Shown: positions 1 through 14,100 of the stretch, in pieces | How the letters are laid out: every line of letters starts with the position of its first letter | Numbering within the stretch: the first letter of the stretch is position 1 | NCBI RefSeq assembly: GCF_030704535.1 | Contig: NC_081806.1 | Coordinates: forward strand, 4,859,001 to 4,923,000 | Length of the DNA stretch: 64,000 nucleotides | Origin: Vitis vinifera | Taxonomy: Eukaryota; Streptophyta; Magnoliopsida; Vitales; Vitaceae | Reading direction: 5' to 3' | Translations under genes and position numbers: made by a program | The notes under the pieces: model-generated | The model's database searches: none | What the model was told of the DNA's origin: nothing | What the model saw: only the letters and a program-made list of their open reading frames with translations

Positions 1-313
1 ATGTATACACACATAGATGCATTACTTACCGTATATACATGTATGTATGAACTATAAACAACAACGCTAAGAAACCGAGGGAAGAGAGAAAACTACCAGA
101 CTCTCTTTCTCTCTCTCTGGTCTTATATCTACTAGACCAAGTAGATCTCTTACCTCTCCTCTCTCTCTCTTTCTCTCTTTTCTCCTTTCTTTCATAACTC
201 ATAATCAACAAAAGCAGATCCAAGGAGTTGGTTAATCTGTCAATCAATCAATCAGTCAATCAATCAGCCAGTGGGAGCAATCAAATCACATCCAAGAGAA
301 CAGGGAATCAAAG
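1..313 (+). promoter_or_regulatory. YABBY gene upstream region and 5' leader
   Basis: The stretch before the YABBY start codon is rich in CT/GA runs (about 98-190) followed by CAAT-type short repeats (about 238-268). Pyrimidine-rich leaders of this kind are common in plant genes. No TATA box is convincing. The transcription start cannot be fixed from sequence alone. Confidence 0.4.
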
Positions 314-2539
314 ATGTCCTCCTCTTCAACCTTGTCGCTGGACCACCTCCCTCCTTCCGAGCAGCTCTGTTATGTCCATTGCAACATTTGCGACACCGTT
401 CTCGCGGTATTCCTTTGCCTTATTTGTTTTGTATTCTTCACACTCGCTCTAATCCATTTTCTTTACCCAATTAGGTTAGGGTTTTTCTTTTCTTTTCTCT
501 TCTTTCTCATATTCATCTTTTGGGGTTTCCCATTTTTTCCCTTGCTTGTTTTATGATATAGGTGAGCGTTCCTTGCACCAGTCTGTTCAAGACCGTTACT
601 GTTCGATGTGGACACTGCACCAACCTGTTGCCTGTAAACCTTCGTGGATTGCTTCTACCTTCAGCCAATCAGCTTCACCTGGGCCACGCCTTCTTCTCTC
701 CTTCCCATAATCTTCTGGTATATCATAATCAACCGGCAGTTTCCAAGACAAAAATCCCAAATTTTTATACGAATTAATTAATATGTTGCTGTTTGGTTGA
801 TAATTATGTTGCAGGAAGAGATCCCAAATCCATCTCCGAACTTTTTGATCAATCAGACCACCGCAAATGACTTTTCTGTGTCAGCTAGAGGAGGAGCTGA
901 TGAACTTCCCAGACCCCCGGTGATTAACAGACGTGAGATTCATTTTTACATCTTCTATTTCTTACTGCTTTTCCAGGCCCTTAGCTCTGGGTGCTTGAAT
1001 ATAACTGTTTTGGCTCACCAGATTGTTCCCTAACTCGTCGATACCATTTTTCCTAAGGAGTGGATTTGAAGGAAATTTCAAAACACCTGCACTTTAGTCT
1101 GTTAAGCATACAGTACTCTCTTAGGCAATCAAGAAAAAAGCGGAAAAGAATCAGCCCCATTTGCTTTTTTGCTTTTCCCTACAGTTTTAGAGGGTCTCTT
1201 GGTCTGGTGACAGGGGAGAAAGAACCTTTAACACGTCAGTTAATTTGAAGCCTAAACCTCTTATGAGAGCTATTCCAGACTTCTGTTATGATACCACAAG
1301 CTTCATTTAGCAATAGCTTTTCTAAAGTTTGTTTCACGCCTTGCCATTGCTGTCCTCCATTGGCACTCCACTTTCTGGATCTAAAGCCATTATTTATATT
1401 TCTCTTTTTTTATTGTCTTTTTCTCTTTTTCCTTTTAAATGAGTCCTGAAAAGAAACCCTTATAACTACTGTGTTACTTGCACCCATCATTCCATATCTC
1501 CCAACACTCCTCGATAATCATCAGCAGGACCATGAAATTAATCATTAAAAGGCAAGCTGAAAACTTTTCAAGTTAAATCTAGTTGACAAGACTTCTTCTT
1601 TCATGCCTTTCTTTATTTTTGTGTTGTTGCCGAAGCCAAGTTTAATCTAGCCCATGTCCCTAAACATTTTAATCAAGCTGACCAGACAACAAATCATTTT
1701 ACTTTACTAAATCTTTTCGACGAAGAATTCTCTCCCTGGAATCGTAGGTAGTAAAGATACTATAGACGGTACATGTATGGAGATAGAGAAACATTCACGA
1801 AGTAGCCAGACAGAGAGAGAGAGGAAGATCATAAAAATGCAGAATTCCGCTAAAAGTCAGCATAAGTGATTTTAATGTGTCTGTATGTCTGTACATGTAC
1901 AGCTCCGGAGAAGAGACAGAGAGTCCCGTCCGCGTACAACCGATTCATCAAGTGAGTAATTATATATAGAAAGCCCTATTACAATAATAACAATAATAAG
2001 TCTTCTCTCTCTACTATTTCTATATATCATTTCCGGGATAAGACTATTACAGAAGCAGCTAAAAAATTGAACCAAATGAATGGTTATGACCCTCTTGATA
2101 TACATCAATCTGCAGGGACGAGATCCAACGCATCAAGGCGGGAAACCCTGATATAACTCACAGAGAAGCCTTCAGTGCAGCTGCAAAGAATGTAAGATCC
2201 AAGAAAAGTTGTTAGGGTTTCATTTGTTGCCAAATTAGGGTTACATCTTTTGTGGGGTCGAACTTTGATATTTGAATATATATAAATATGTTTGTTTTTC
2301 TTGCTTCCAGTGGGCCCATTTCCCTCACATCCACTTTGGACTCATGCCTGATCAGACGATGAAGAAGACTAACGTGCGCCAACAGGTACTTAAGCACCCT
2401 CTCCATGTCTTCCTACTGCACTGCATGTGACTTCCTTCTCTCTGAGTTTTTGTATTTTGGGCATTTGCAGGAAGGAGAGGACGTTCTCATGAAAGATGGC
2501 TTCTTTGCTTCTGCCAATGTCGGTGTCTCTCCTTACTAG
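314..2539 (+). CDS. YAB1: YABBY transcription factor, FIL/YAB1-YAB3 type
   Basis: Seven exons with GT/AG borders: 314-406, 562-717, 815-932, 1903-1951, 2116-2191, 2311-2385, 2471-2539. They give 211 aa. The N-terminus has the C2C2 zinc finger (CNIC and CGHC pairs spanning the exon 1/2 junction). The C-terminal half carries the YABBY helix-loop-helix/HMG-like domain ([29 protein letters not shown]). The family specifies abaxial (lower-side) fate in leaves and floral organs as nuclear DNA-binding proteins. Length and exon pattern fit the FIL/YAB3 clade, and the N-terminal [13 protein letters not shown] is typical of that clade. The start is the first ATG in frame before the zinc finger. Whether this is the YAB1 or YAB3 counterpart cannot be settled here, so the symbol is approximate. 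Confidence 0.93.
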
Positions 2540-2593
2540 AAGTGGACTTGTGTTGGTTTTTCTTTGTTCCTCTCTTTCCATCTGTTATTAGCG

Positions 2594-2627
<34 letters not shown>

Positions 2628-3348
2628 GAGAAGACTTCTAGCAGTAGTCTTTATTGCACGGCTTCCTATTGAAAATGGGGAAGAAAGGTTTTCAAGTTCG
2701 GATGCTTGTCAAGTCTAACAACTTCAATATCTACGTGACCCAATTGCCAATCAAGGTCTTTCAGTGTTGATACTTCTCTAGCCCGCATGTACTTTCAAAC
2801 CTTTTATGTCTACTTTTGTTTGGAAGACTTATCCTTTATGCTTCGATAATTATCATCAGCAATGTAGCTTTGCTAAATCAACTAGTTTCCTGTCTTTCAT
2901 GTTTCTATTCCTTCTGCACTTATACTTTTTTTTTTCTCAACCTTGTTCACATCATTCCGTTTTAAATTTGCATATTCACCCATAACTCATATGCCAATTA
3001 GTTCACATTCTTTTCTAATTAATCACCATATCTATATGGCTTTCTCTTTCACTGCTACAGCACCCTTCTCCATGGTGGGGGTAGGTGGACTGCTACCTGT
3101 TTATAATTCTCAAATAATAAGTTACTAAATGATAGTTCACTCACTTATACATCTTTAGGCTTGGGGCATCGTCTTCATTTGAAAACAAAGATATTTCTTT
3201 AAATTCAATTTGGGCTTCTTTCCTTGTGGGTACATGGTTGTGGGATTCGTGTTTGGGTTTGTTAATTTTTGTCCTGAGGGGTTGGGTTGGTGTGTAATTC
3301 GTGTAGCAGAGGGTTCCACAGAAATGCCAGAGTAAGACCTTGAAGATC

Positions 3349-3372
3349 AGAAATAAATAAATAAATAAATAA

Positions 3373-3406
<34 letters not shown>
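3349..3406. repeat. Microsatellite (AAAT)n(AT)n
   Basis: Compound simple repeat: about seven AAAT units run directly into about eleven AT units. It is a likely length-polymorphic marker in the YABBY downstream flank. Confidence 0.9.
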
Positions 3407-3409
<3 letters not shown>

Positions 3410-5649
3410 GAAACTGTTAAATAAATGAGATATGAGAACAATGAGATGTTAATTTCTTGGGATCCTGAAAATCATCCCCACTGTTTATAAGGCTAAAATA
3501 GGATGCATGGTTATGCGTGAATTGTTTAATTACTTGATCCACTGCCTCAATATTCATTTTGTAAGCTCAGATTGTTTCAAAGTTGATAGTAAAGAGTGGC
3601 CTACCTGCATACCTGATGCATCATGCACCCAATTTTCTTAAGAAATCGTCATTTGCGCTTCCCTAGCCTGGGAAGATCGACTTATATTGAAACACAGAAA
3701 CCCTCTCGTCCATTTCCACAATGCAATATTCCATTCAACTAAAATGAGAGTCATAGATGAAAAGTAAAAGCTCCTCCTGACTGTTGAAATAAAGTAAATT
3801 TGAAAATGATGTAGGAACTCAAGGGATAGTAGGGTTTCTAATAATCTTAATACATAGGTTGAATAGAACAATTGTAATCCTATAATGATGGTGAATTATT
3901 CATGTTTGAAATGATTGTTCTTCAAGAGGAGTACTGGATGCGTAAAGGCATCATAATTCAGCATAATGATGGCACCGTGAAGTATATATATATATATATA
4001 TATGTGCTTCGAATTGTTGCTCTATACAAAGAAATACAGTTGGAATTTGCTTTCATATTTGTGATTGAGAGTTCTAAAACATAGAACAAATCTCAAAGAA
4101 AATTGTGTTGCTATATTGGTATATAGTTGCATTAACTACTTGTTGACTTGATCCTACCTTGGAGTAAAGGCAAAATAGTTTCCAGACCAGCAAATTACTT
4201 CCCATGGCCGATAACATCAGATTCAACATTTATGAATGACCTAAACTTGCTGTATCACATAAAATTGACACTTTGAACATGCATGAATGAAATCTTGAAA
4301 AGAAACTGGTGAGGCATCAAGTTTGGAACCAAGTTTATCCCCTCTCTTGACCCCACTACTAAAAACAAGGACAAATATCTGAGGGTAAGATAGGAATTCA
4401 AACATGCACTCCCTTAAATCCCTCCAATTTATTCTCTCCCAATTCCTTGATTTCCATCATAAATCCACTAAATGATTAACGCAGCTCTTAATATGACATA
4501 TTTGATTAACCCTTCTATCATAGAGGTTGTTGAAAAGGATATTTGAAAATAAGTAGAATTTGAAGTTGCGATAGTCATTATTTGAAGTTTCAAGGCATAT
4601 ATGTACGTACATGGTCCATCCCTTTGCTCAAATGACCATACAAACCCCCTCATGCTAGCACCCACTCTAGAAAAATGCCATACATTGAGAGTGTAGTTAA
4701 GAGTTCACTGCTAGCAGAAAAAAAAACACCCATAATATGTCTTGTATGTCTAATTTCCTTCATAAATATTCTTCTGTGTATAGAAAAAAAAAATTTAATT
4801 CTCTTATTTTTTTGAATTCCTAACAAGTTTTTGAACCAGTGTTGGTGCCACCCATGTTGTACATTTTTCCCCCCACGTTTTTCACCTCTACTGTACTTGA
4901 GTTAGAGACTATTTGGCCAATTGCTTGTAGTCCTCCGATCACGGTAAGATACAGTAGAGTAATTCCTCTAGGATGCAATTCATCCAGCCTCCCCATTAGT
5001 TTTGTGGAATTTATTTGGCAGTCTAATAAATCAGCAGGCCGTGCATGGTTGTTTGAATGTTATTAAATACTTGTGGTGCACCATTACTTATACCACATAT
5101 AGGACTGAAAAAATAAATGATAAAACACACAATATTTCCATACAAGATTGGAAATATGTTACAATATTTTCTTTAAAATGGATCTCCTCTTAAATATCCT
5201 AATTCTTTGAGTTTCATATATTATCGTCAATACATACTAATCTTAAATATTAATTCATTGGTAGTAGATGCACTAGTTTAAGAGAAACATTGTGATGCAT
5301 AAATACAACAAAAAATGACACCTTTTCAATAACATTTCTAAACCTAATTGTGAGTGCTTTAAATAGATTGGTAGTTCCAAAGCCATAATTCTTATATTTA
5401 TATATATATATATATATTATTTTATTTTTATTAATTTAAGTATTAATAGGATGAAAATCATATTAAGGGTTGTCCCCTTGTTTAATGTGGATCTTATGAA
5501 AGGAAAGAAATGAAAGAGTATTCAATGACATTGAACGTTCTGATTAAACTTTAAAACTTTCTTTTTTTGTACACTTTTATGAATTGGTGTATAATGTATT
5601 TAGAGGATCATTCTTTGTTCTTATTTGATTTTATAGATTGACTTTTGTC

Positions 5650-5790
5650 TAGATAGGAGAAAGGTTTTCTTCTTTATTTTTGCCTACCCTTTTGGGTGTT
5701 GCTTGTATACTTCGTGTATACTCTTTTCACCTCTTCTAAGCTTTTCTAATACAGTCTCTTATTTACTAATTTACATATAAAAAAAATATA
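5650..5790 (+). mobile_element. Probable LINE 3' tail
   Basis: The text reads like the 3' end of a plant LINE: a T-rich stretch, the phrase GCTTGTATACTTCGTGTATA, then CTTTTCTAATACAG and a terminal A-rich run at about 5779-5787. No coding part is visible, so this would be a heavily 5'-truncated copy. The call rests on resemblance to plant LINE tails known to me, not on an alignment. Confidence 0.4.
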
Positions 5791-8700
5791 TTGAGATTGT
5801 GTTTCGATTGTTTCAAAATGTCATTTTTATTCTTAGTAAAAAGTCAAATATTTTTATTTTTTCCATTCAATTATATGTAATTGAATCATGGAATGGATTA
5901 CAGATCCTACTATTTAACTCTAATATTCCAAATTTGAATCGCACATTTTTTTTTTCTAAATTGGGAGTATTCGTTTCTTCAGAGATTTAGCTTGGCATAA
6001 AGACTCGTGAAGTGTATTTGCTTGTAAATTTACGAAGTAGGACATTGACCACTACTGCCCAAAATTTGAAATTGCCGATTCACCTCAACCCATAAATTTC
6101 AAACTCTAAACACTACTACCAATTTAAATCTACCCTTGTTTGGGTTCATCCCCTTGTGATCACGTTTACAATCGGCTATGATCTAAGTATATGGGCCAGC
6201 TGTGTGGTGGGTGATGGATCAGGGACTGAAAATGAATGTGATATCGCGTTCAAACCTGCTGGATGCATCGATCTTCGTGCTGGATCCCTCTACAGTAGCA
6301 GCAGCCACGCTTGCTGAAGTGGGGCAGTCATCACTGTTGCTGCGTTTCAACTGTCAAACATTTCTCCCTTAATGAAAAATGAATGTGGTGTACTGAATCG
6401 GGTTTGGCATGGCAGAAACCTCCATTTCAAGCAAACGAAATCCGTGAGCATGCAACCTCTTCCTCTGGCGCTGTCTGGGACAGCTTGGTACGTTGTCTTA
6501 CATGTCTTAAGAAAATATCACAAGTTCAAAAACCTCTTCTTCTAACCTCTTTTGCTTTTAGTTTCATTTTTTTTTCTTAACTTTATTTTTTGAAGTATTT
6601 TAATTTATTATTAGATAAAGTCACTTCAAATGGAGCATTTCTCTGAGGCTTGGAGCCCCATTTTGGGCAGGTCTGGGCGGGAGGGCCTGTGCAGGGAAAC
6701 AGGCAGAAATATTTGCTGTTTCGGGAACACTGGAACATGGTCAAGAGTGATTTGAAATGAATGGAGTGAATGGTGCCTTGAATTATAAAGCCGGGGCCAA
6801 CAATGTCCAACAATACCCCACTTCATGTGCAGCCATTAATGCAACTCATAAGGAGTTGGAGAAAAGGTAACAATAGTGGGGCCAAAATGATGCAAGAATC
6901 GTACGAGGATTTCTAAAAACAGAGGGGCCTTGGTGACAAGGATGGATTGTCGGAGTCACAGAGATCCAGGTGGGGAGGAAGCAAATAGAGGAAGCATTTT
7001 GCTGATTATTGTGAATTCTCCACTGCCCAAAAATTGTATGGAGAATTGAAGTTTGGGGGAGGCAAGCGTGGCTTGTAAAGTTGAAGGCATTTGCATAGGA
7101 TGCTGCCATTTACCAAAAGGCTATTTTATCCTGCTCTTCCTACAACTGTACTTATCAATAAAAGGGCTTGAAAGAAAGCCCCCACAAGCACTGTTGAATC
7201 CCTGTAAAAGTTGCTTCTTCTTCTGTTGTCTCTCACCGTTTCAGCTCCAAAAGCCTCAAATCATGGAAGATGGAACACATGCTAAGCACTTCCACCATCC
7301 AGCTTTTCAGAAAGCATGTAATGCAAGTTATCAAAAGAAGAGTCCATAACAAAAACTTCCACTTGTATTAGTTGATATTGCAAATGTCGATGGAGAAAAT
7401 GGTTGCAGTGGGACTTAGTCCTCAATTCCGCCTACAAATTTGCTCACAAGGTGAAACACAATGAACATTGAAATGAGGGGCCATTTGTGAAGATAAAAAT
7501 TGGATACTCGCATTAGGCAGTCGGTTCTCCACCACTCTGATACAGGGTAAAACCTATTTCCTGAGCTTCCAAACAGCCCCCAAGATTGAACTGTATGATA
7601 AAAATGTGGGTAATTGAATAGGCAACACATAAAGACTTTAGAAAGGAATCGGTTGTGAGCAGCCATTGATAGAACCACTCATTAGTTTAAAAAAAAAAAA
7701 AAAAAACCTGAGACGACAAAGATTGTTTTTTATCATATGTAGAAATCACACTGCCGAACTCTGCCTGACAGGAAAAATCAAGCTATTGTCACAGCATGCT
7801 TATACTCCATGCCTGACATTCACGACCCATCTTACAAGAGCAGATTTCAAGGAGTTACACGTTGGTTTCCAATGGGGAAGAATCCTTGGTAGGCCTAGCG
7901 CATATATCTGGTTCTTTTAAGCCACAGGAAACTTAACGAATTCCATACAATCTTATTCAGTTAAAGATCAAGATTTTACTTTTGAAACAGTTCTAAACTC
8001 ATCTTGCAACGTTGCCATGGGATAGATCATTTTGCCGTTAGTTCCATCACTTGGTTGGTACAATTCGAAACAGGTAAGAACTGCCCTATTAGTAGAGACT
8101 TGAAACCTACTCTGTAGCCCATTGTCTCCTTTGGACAAAAAAAGGGAAAAGAAATAATGTCTAATAGCACCTTTGTTTACTGCAAAACCTACTCAAGCGA
8201 ACAAACTAAGAATTGAAATCATAATTGAAATGTTATGATTTTGATCCATCTGCAGGATAACTAAGAATCCCAAGGAGATTTATCATCTGCCTGGCAGGAC
8301 CAAAAAGCTAAAAACGGCAAATTAAGAACTTTAAGGAGCCATGCTGATCCAGCTAGACCCACAGCTTCTGCCATCGACGTTAGTACCTGTAAATTAGTCT
8401 TATGTCTCTCAGGATGATTTACTATAGTAAGGCTCATGATTTTTTTATATTCCACACTGGCGGACATTTAGCTCATCAAGCCCCTGTTGGGTAGACAATC
8501 ATCTCCTATCTTTATCACTCATTCAACATGCACGCGCAAAAGATAATACATCTTGTCTTCAGCAGTTCAAACTCCAAAGTTACAATAAAAGTGGAACAAA
8601 ATGATAACAGAAATTCGAAGTTGTTATTTAAAACAGACTAAACTAAGACATGGGAAGTTAATTGTATTGAAAATTGATGAATTGTCATCAGTACATAAAG

Positions 8701-8893
8701 TTTGGAGGTAATAAAAGAATGATAAATCCCAACAACCCAGGGAGCACATTAGACATTGTGAAATAAAAAAATAAATACCAAAATCATCGAACATTCATAT
8801 CAACAAGACTAGAATTATTACACACCTAACACTCACAATCACAAACCTCACTAAGCAAGCATGGCTCCCTCAAGCAACTTAAGGTGAAGAGGT

Positions 8894-11800
8894 TTAGTGG
8901 AAAGTGGAGATTGCAGCATAGATCATCAACAGAGTGAAGAAAATACTTAATTTACTGCCACTGATTGATGTGGTTGAAGAAGTGATGTCTTGTGGCCTGA
9001 AAATGAAAAGGAAATGTAGAACCAAAGTTGGTTAAAAGAGACAACTAGTGAAGAAAAGAAAGTAAGAATAGGTCTTATGCATACTTCTGCATTTTGCTCA
9101 GGGCACCGCAAAAAAGGGCATTATCTGGCATGGGCAACTCAGTCTTGTTTGTAGCCTCTGGATTGACAACCCTGACATATGTTTCTTGGCCAAGATGCCA
9201 TGAGTCAAGATTTTCTGCTCTCAGGTTCCAAACTCCAACATTGTCAAGAGAGATTAAGATTGCCGTCCATGCACCAGGGAAAACCTGCATAGCACAGAAA
9301 TAGGAATGTTCTGAGCACCCTTTGAGTTTGTGGAGACCACCACAACTTTTCAGGTCATCACTCTATGGGCACTGGCACAGTGTAAAATAATACAGAACCA
9401 GGCAAAATGAACCAAATAGTTTACAGCTGAAATGCTCTAATTTAATTGGAGTCCATAGAGTGCTTATGAATTTATACATTTGTGCATTCTCCTCGATGAT
9501 GATCCATCATTCCCACAGCATGAAGCAAATAGAATCTATCTTATCTGGCCTTCCACAGTTTCTCTCTCTGGAGTGGTTGAGAGGAAAATATGAAATAATA
9601 AAATAAAATGATCAAATCAAGTTTCCAGAGCCTCAATGGCCCATGACAAGGTATGATTGTGCTTCTTGAATCTACTACACTAGGAAATTTGTTACTCCCA
9701 ACATTATGCAGAGTACACTATTGGCTTGGTAACACTAGCGTTTGTGACACAGAGTTAGGGATGTACCAATGGTTTCCCCACACTATAGAATCCTGAATCC
9801 ATCATCTCATTAGGGATGTGAATAAGAGCATATGTTCCTATTCATACTATTAAGTCAAAAATGAAAAAAGAAAAGGCTAAACAAATAACACCACGTTACC
9901 CCAAGGCTTTAGAAGGTATCAATTTAGACTAAAAAAGCACATTCCTGTCCGGACAATGTGGACATACCTGTGTAGTGGAGCGGGCAATTCCATCCCATTT
10001 ATTATACGTGCCCCTGCTATTCTCAGTCCACTCACCATAATCCATCCTGCAATTAGTTAACCAATGTTGAGAAAAATCATGTACACTCAACATATACACA
10101 TGTTGATATAATAAAGCCTAGAGGGAGGAAACAAATCCTACCCAACAACGAAAAATGCATATCCATTCATGTGATAGCTCTGCATCTTGGTGTCATTGTT
10201 CTGTAGTATTACTTCCATAAATCCCCTATATGTACCATTAATTACAGATGTTTCCATCCGAGGTGATCCAGTAAGTGGGGTTTTGGGGAAATCAAGCTTA
10301 TATACTCCCTTCACCTTGAACTGATCTGCAAGCCTAATGGGCGTGGTGGGATTGACAAATGATATCCCACTGAGTGTTGTCCTCATTTTCCCATCGATCG
10401 TCACAGGTGGCTTGTTTTTCAACACATAAACATCAGTCACATTGATTGAGCCATACCTAAAAGATCCCTGTGGGTTAGGACGAGCACCACTAGCAGATAC
10501 ATTCCACCTGCACACAGTGATAAAAATGGAGAAACAGTACCAAAGTAATCAGAAACCTCTAGTATTTTATAGAAATCTAGAAATGAACCTTTTTTATTTG
10601 AAAATGCAATGCCCAGTTCCACTACATATAATCATCTGCAAATATGATTGGAACTGAAAAATACTTTCTGAATTATTTTAAAGACTTCTCTAGATATACA
10701 ACATGCTATCTAGTCTATTAGCACTAGTTTCCTGACTTATCATGATATCTTTATGATGAGTTCCAAAAATTAGAGTTGTTTGCCAACTAATAGTATTTTG
10801 TAGAAACAAGAATACCTGGATCTAAATCTGTGGGTGTGTTTGAAAAATGATATACTATCATTGGAAGGTACAAAAAGAAAGACATACTAAAAAATCATTT
10901 TCTTTCACAAGAATAGTGTGCATTAGCATTCAAACTGCATTAAGAACAAACCTGATGGATCTAGCTTGGTTCATTGAGAATGTTTTGTCGAATTCATCGT
11001 TTGGTGGGTCTGGAAGGGGACCAGATGCCTTTCCTTTGGAATTTGAATAACGCAAAATGGCAACACCAGTAACCCGTTTCCAAAGTGACTCATTCACAAA
11101 CCTAGCGCTAGCTACAATGTAGTAATCAGTACTTGCATTCTGATCCATGGTTACCAAAAATGAATAAGATTGCCCAACATGAATATCTAAGCTAGTATAA
11201 TTCTGTTGCACTGTGTATGATCCCTCTGTCTCTGCTAAAAGCAGATTATGATTCTGGATCCTGAAATTCAAACTAGTTGATACTCCAACATTGTGTACAC
11301 GAATACGATAAGTCTTGCCTGTTCAAATTTACAACTTTGTCAATCAACAGTTCAAATAGTTCTTCAACAAGTAAAAAGGTAATATCCACATCTAAATAAA
11401 ATATTTAGTATAGTAAGACACTATGCATTAATATGTGTTTGAATGCAAGCAGGTATTATCATTCTCGAGAATTATGTGATGCAAGGTTCTATACATCCAG
11501 AACCCTCAAAAGAGCCTCTCTTTATTTTCCTTACAACTGTTGAAGGTCTTAAGAGTCAGTAATTTGTTTCCCACTAATGTCAGTGGGTGGATGAAAGATT
11601 GCAGGTAATCTTGGTTCTCATGGTAAATCTTAGACCACACAACATCAGGAAGAAAACTATTATACTCATCTAAAGTTATAGCCCTATTTCCATCACTATT
11701 TTTTTTTGCATCCACCAATTTATCACATTTCCACACATGATTTATCTCACAACAAAGAATAAGGCAAAAACAAAATCAGAAACAAAAACAGAAAAAGGAA

Positions 11801-13227
11801 AAAAAAGGAGGAAAGAAAAATAGAATTCCTGCTGGAAATAACAGTTCCCTGACACAAATAGAATGATATCTCTTACATTTTACAGAAACAGGCATTCAAA
11901 GTTCAAACATCCCTAGATAGTAAAGCCTCTACCAATCTAACTATTTGTCACTCTCAAGTCCAGTTCACAGCCCTGCAAGACAAACATCCCTAGATAGTAG
12001 ATGACTAAGACAGGCAAAACCATTCCATAAACATACAGAACTGTTAACAAATTATTCCTTAACAATGAGCTATGAAGATTAATCACCTGGCTGGACATCA
12101 ATTGTTTCATAGTCAATGCCCTCAGGGACAAGCGTAGTGTTATATCTATAAGGGCCTTTCCCATTAATGAGAACCCCATTTGGCATACCAAGTTCTTTTC
12201 CTCCGTTAAGGGTCTTCCTCAGATCCTACAATTTAAAGAAAAGAGAAGAGAGAAAAAAGAAGACCAGCATTACATACATAACATCCTAAACCCAACATCA
12301 ACATAAAGAGGATCATTCTGATAATCTAACAAACACTAACCGTGTGATTCTTGGTGTACCAATCACCAATCATAATGGTGATATCCCCATCTGGGGTGGC
12401 GAAAGGAATCGGAATTATAGCTCGGTTGTTTATAATAAAACCGCCATACCCGCCTGCTGCTCTCTGAAAATTGAGAGACGGGAAGTAAAAGAAGCTCCCA
12501 ATCTGATCCTTGACCTGAAACTGGTAGGTCCAATTCCATTTTGGTGGAATCGGACAGTTTGTGCCCGGAACACCATCTTGCCATGAGCTACGCCGCTGTT
12601 GAATCCCTGACCTGTTGCACACATCAAAACATTACATTCCAAAACTTCAACTACTTCCAATTCAAATTAGCGAGAAAATCACTACAAAACTCACCAGGTA
12701 ATGAGGAGATTCTCATCCAATTTGTTCCGTACATTAACTACGACATTGTTGTTAGTAGTGGCATTAACTACAGGACCGGGGAACTTTCCATTTATAGCAA
12801 TAACCTGCAAAGCAATGCAGATGGAAAGAAGATTACTAGAACCCTAAAAAGGAAAGCTTTTCAGCATCATTTCAAAGCCCATCATCTCGTTTCACTTAAC
12901 ACTACAACCACGAAGCTCAGAACACAAAATAAGTAAGAACAGTTTGCAGATCTGAAGCCACTGACTGAAATTTCAAAATCTAAGACCAACCCATGAACCA
13001 TTCATGAAAATAAACCAGACCCGCGTGAGAAGATCCAGTGAAACTAGAGGGAGAAAGTAGAAAACAGAAAGATCCGAGGAACAAACCTGCTGGGGAACAC
13101 CCAGAGGAGAAGCAGTGATGTAGGAGACCTCAAAATCAAAGTGAACGAAGGGATCTTCAGCAAAACAGAAGCTCAAAAGTAAGGCAATGTGGATAAGCGA
13201 CAGTCCGAGAAAACCCGAAGAAGCCAT
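8894..13227 (-). CDS. SKU5: SKU5-type multicopper-oxidase-like protein, probable GPI anchor
   Basis: Nine exons (transcription order): 13087-13227, 12695-12804, 12341-12611, 12087-12225, 10952-11318, 10142-10507, 9968-10046, 9085-9284, 8894-8996. They give 591 aa, close to Arabidopsis SKU5. Residues 1-23 form a signal peptide. Three cupredoxin domains follow, with family phrases such as YITASPLGVPQQ, GTNCPIPPKWNWTY, FDKTFSMNQARSIRWN and MDYGEWTENSRGTYNKWDG. The C-terminus has a Ser/Thr-rich stretch and a hydrophobic tail ending FH, as expected for GPI attachment. SKU5 acts at the plasma membrane/cell wall in directional cell expansion and root growth. The copper histidines of true oxidases are largely absent: the usual HWHG position reads TWSG around residues 83-86. 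Catalysis is therefore unlikely. The start is the only ATG preceding the signal peptide. Confidence 0.95.
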
Positions 13228-14100
13228 GTATGAGACTTTTGGGAGTTGGTTAGAGATTTAGAGCCGATTTTTGGAGCTTTTGGTTACTCACATATTCAGA
13301 AAGAGGGAGAGAGAAAGCAGAAGCAGAGCAGAGAGGTGGAGAGAGAGAGAGTGAACGTCTATATTTACTTTTGTACAATATTTTTGGGGGTGGGTTGTAG
13401 CAAAGCACTTTGGTTGGCTTTTGAGAGAGTTGATCCCAAGCTTTTGTCGGTCATCAGACTCATCACTCATCAAACATCATTCATATCCGTTGAGAGAAGG
13501 GAAAAAAAAAAAAAAAGAGCTTGAGAGAGAAGAGACGCAAGAGTCCCAGTCTCCTCCAATTTCCTCTCATCCGGTTCTTCCGTTTCAACAGAAGCAGATA
13601 ACAAAAATCTTGCGTATTAAATTAAATGAATGGAGTTGGGTAGAAAAAAAATTAATAACAAGAGGAGAGAGAGAAGGGTTAAAGAGAAGGAGAAAGAGAG
13701 TGTGGGAGGGTGAGTGACAGCGGAGAGCCAGGTCAGAAGTGAAGGGAAGACGTAGAAAAAGGAGGCACACGCGTATAGCAAAGGCATAAAACCAGTGTCG
13801 TCCAACCCCGACATTTAATCCAACGTTCGGATCTTCTGAAAGCGCCACATGATTGCCAGCCCACCACCTGCTCTCTGGTCCCCACCCCTTCTCTCTCTCT
13901 CTCTCCCATGCTCCTATTCCCACTTCCATTCAACGTTTCAGCCTCCTCCTTCCCTTCCCCCCTACTTCCCACCATCCATTTTTTTCAAACATATTTAGCT
14001 TTTTCTTTTTCTCAAATATCTTCTCTATTTGCCCTGGAATTTTGGATTCCAATGAGCTTCTATACAAAGTGGTGTAATATTGAGTCCTCCATTTAAAAGA
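13228..14100 (-). promoter_or_regulatory. SKU5-like 5' leader and promoter region
   Basis: Upstream of the start codon on the minus strand lies a CT-rich leader (plus-strand GA runs at about 13302-13352). A weak TATA-like sequence (AAATATAGAC, minus strand, about 13355-13365) sits about 130 bp from the ATG. Several overlapping open frames in this segment are low-complexity artefacts of the GA/CT tracts. The promoter call rests on position and composition only. Confidence 0.35.

Larger units (their letters stand above)
2540..8893. other. Intergenic region, YABBY 3' flank to SKU5-like 3' flank
   Basis: About 6.3 kb without a gene I can support. It begins with the YABBY 3' untranslated region, which contains a (TC)n run at about 2597-2625. 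An AAAT/AT microsatellite lies at about 3349-3406 and an AT run at about 5399-5417. A LINE-like 3' tail occurs near 5.65-5.79 kb, and a run of about 19 A lies near 7687. Short open frames here have no recognisable domains and no splice support. Confidence 0.5.

Noticed and set aside
12541..12936. 131-codon plus-strand frame
   Set aside because: Antisense to SKU5-like exons 2-3 and the intron between them; a shadow of real coding sequence.
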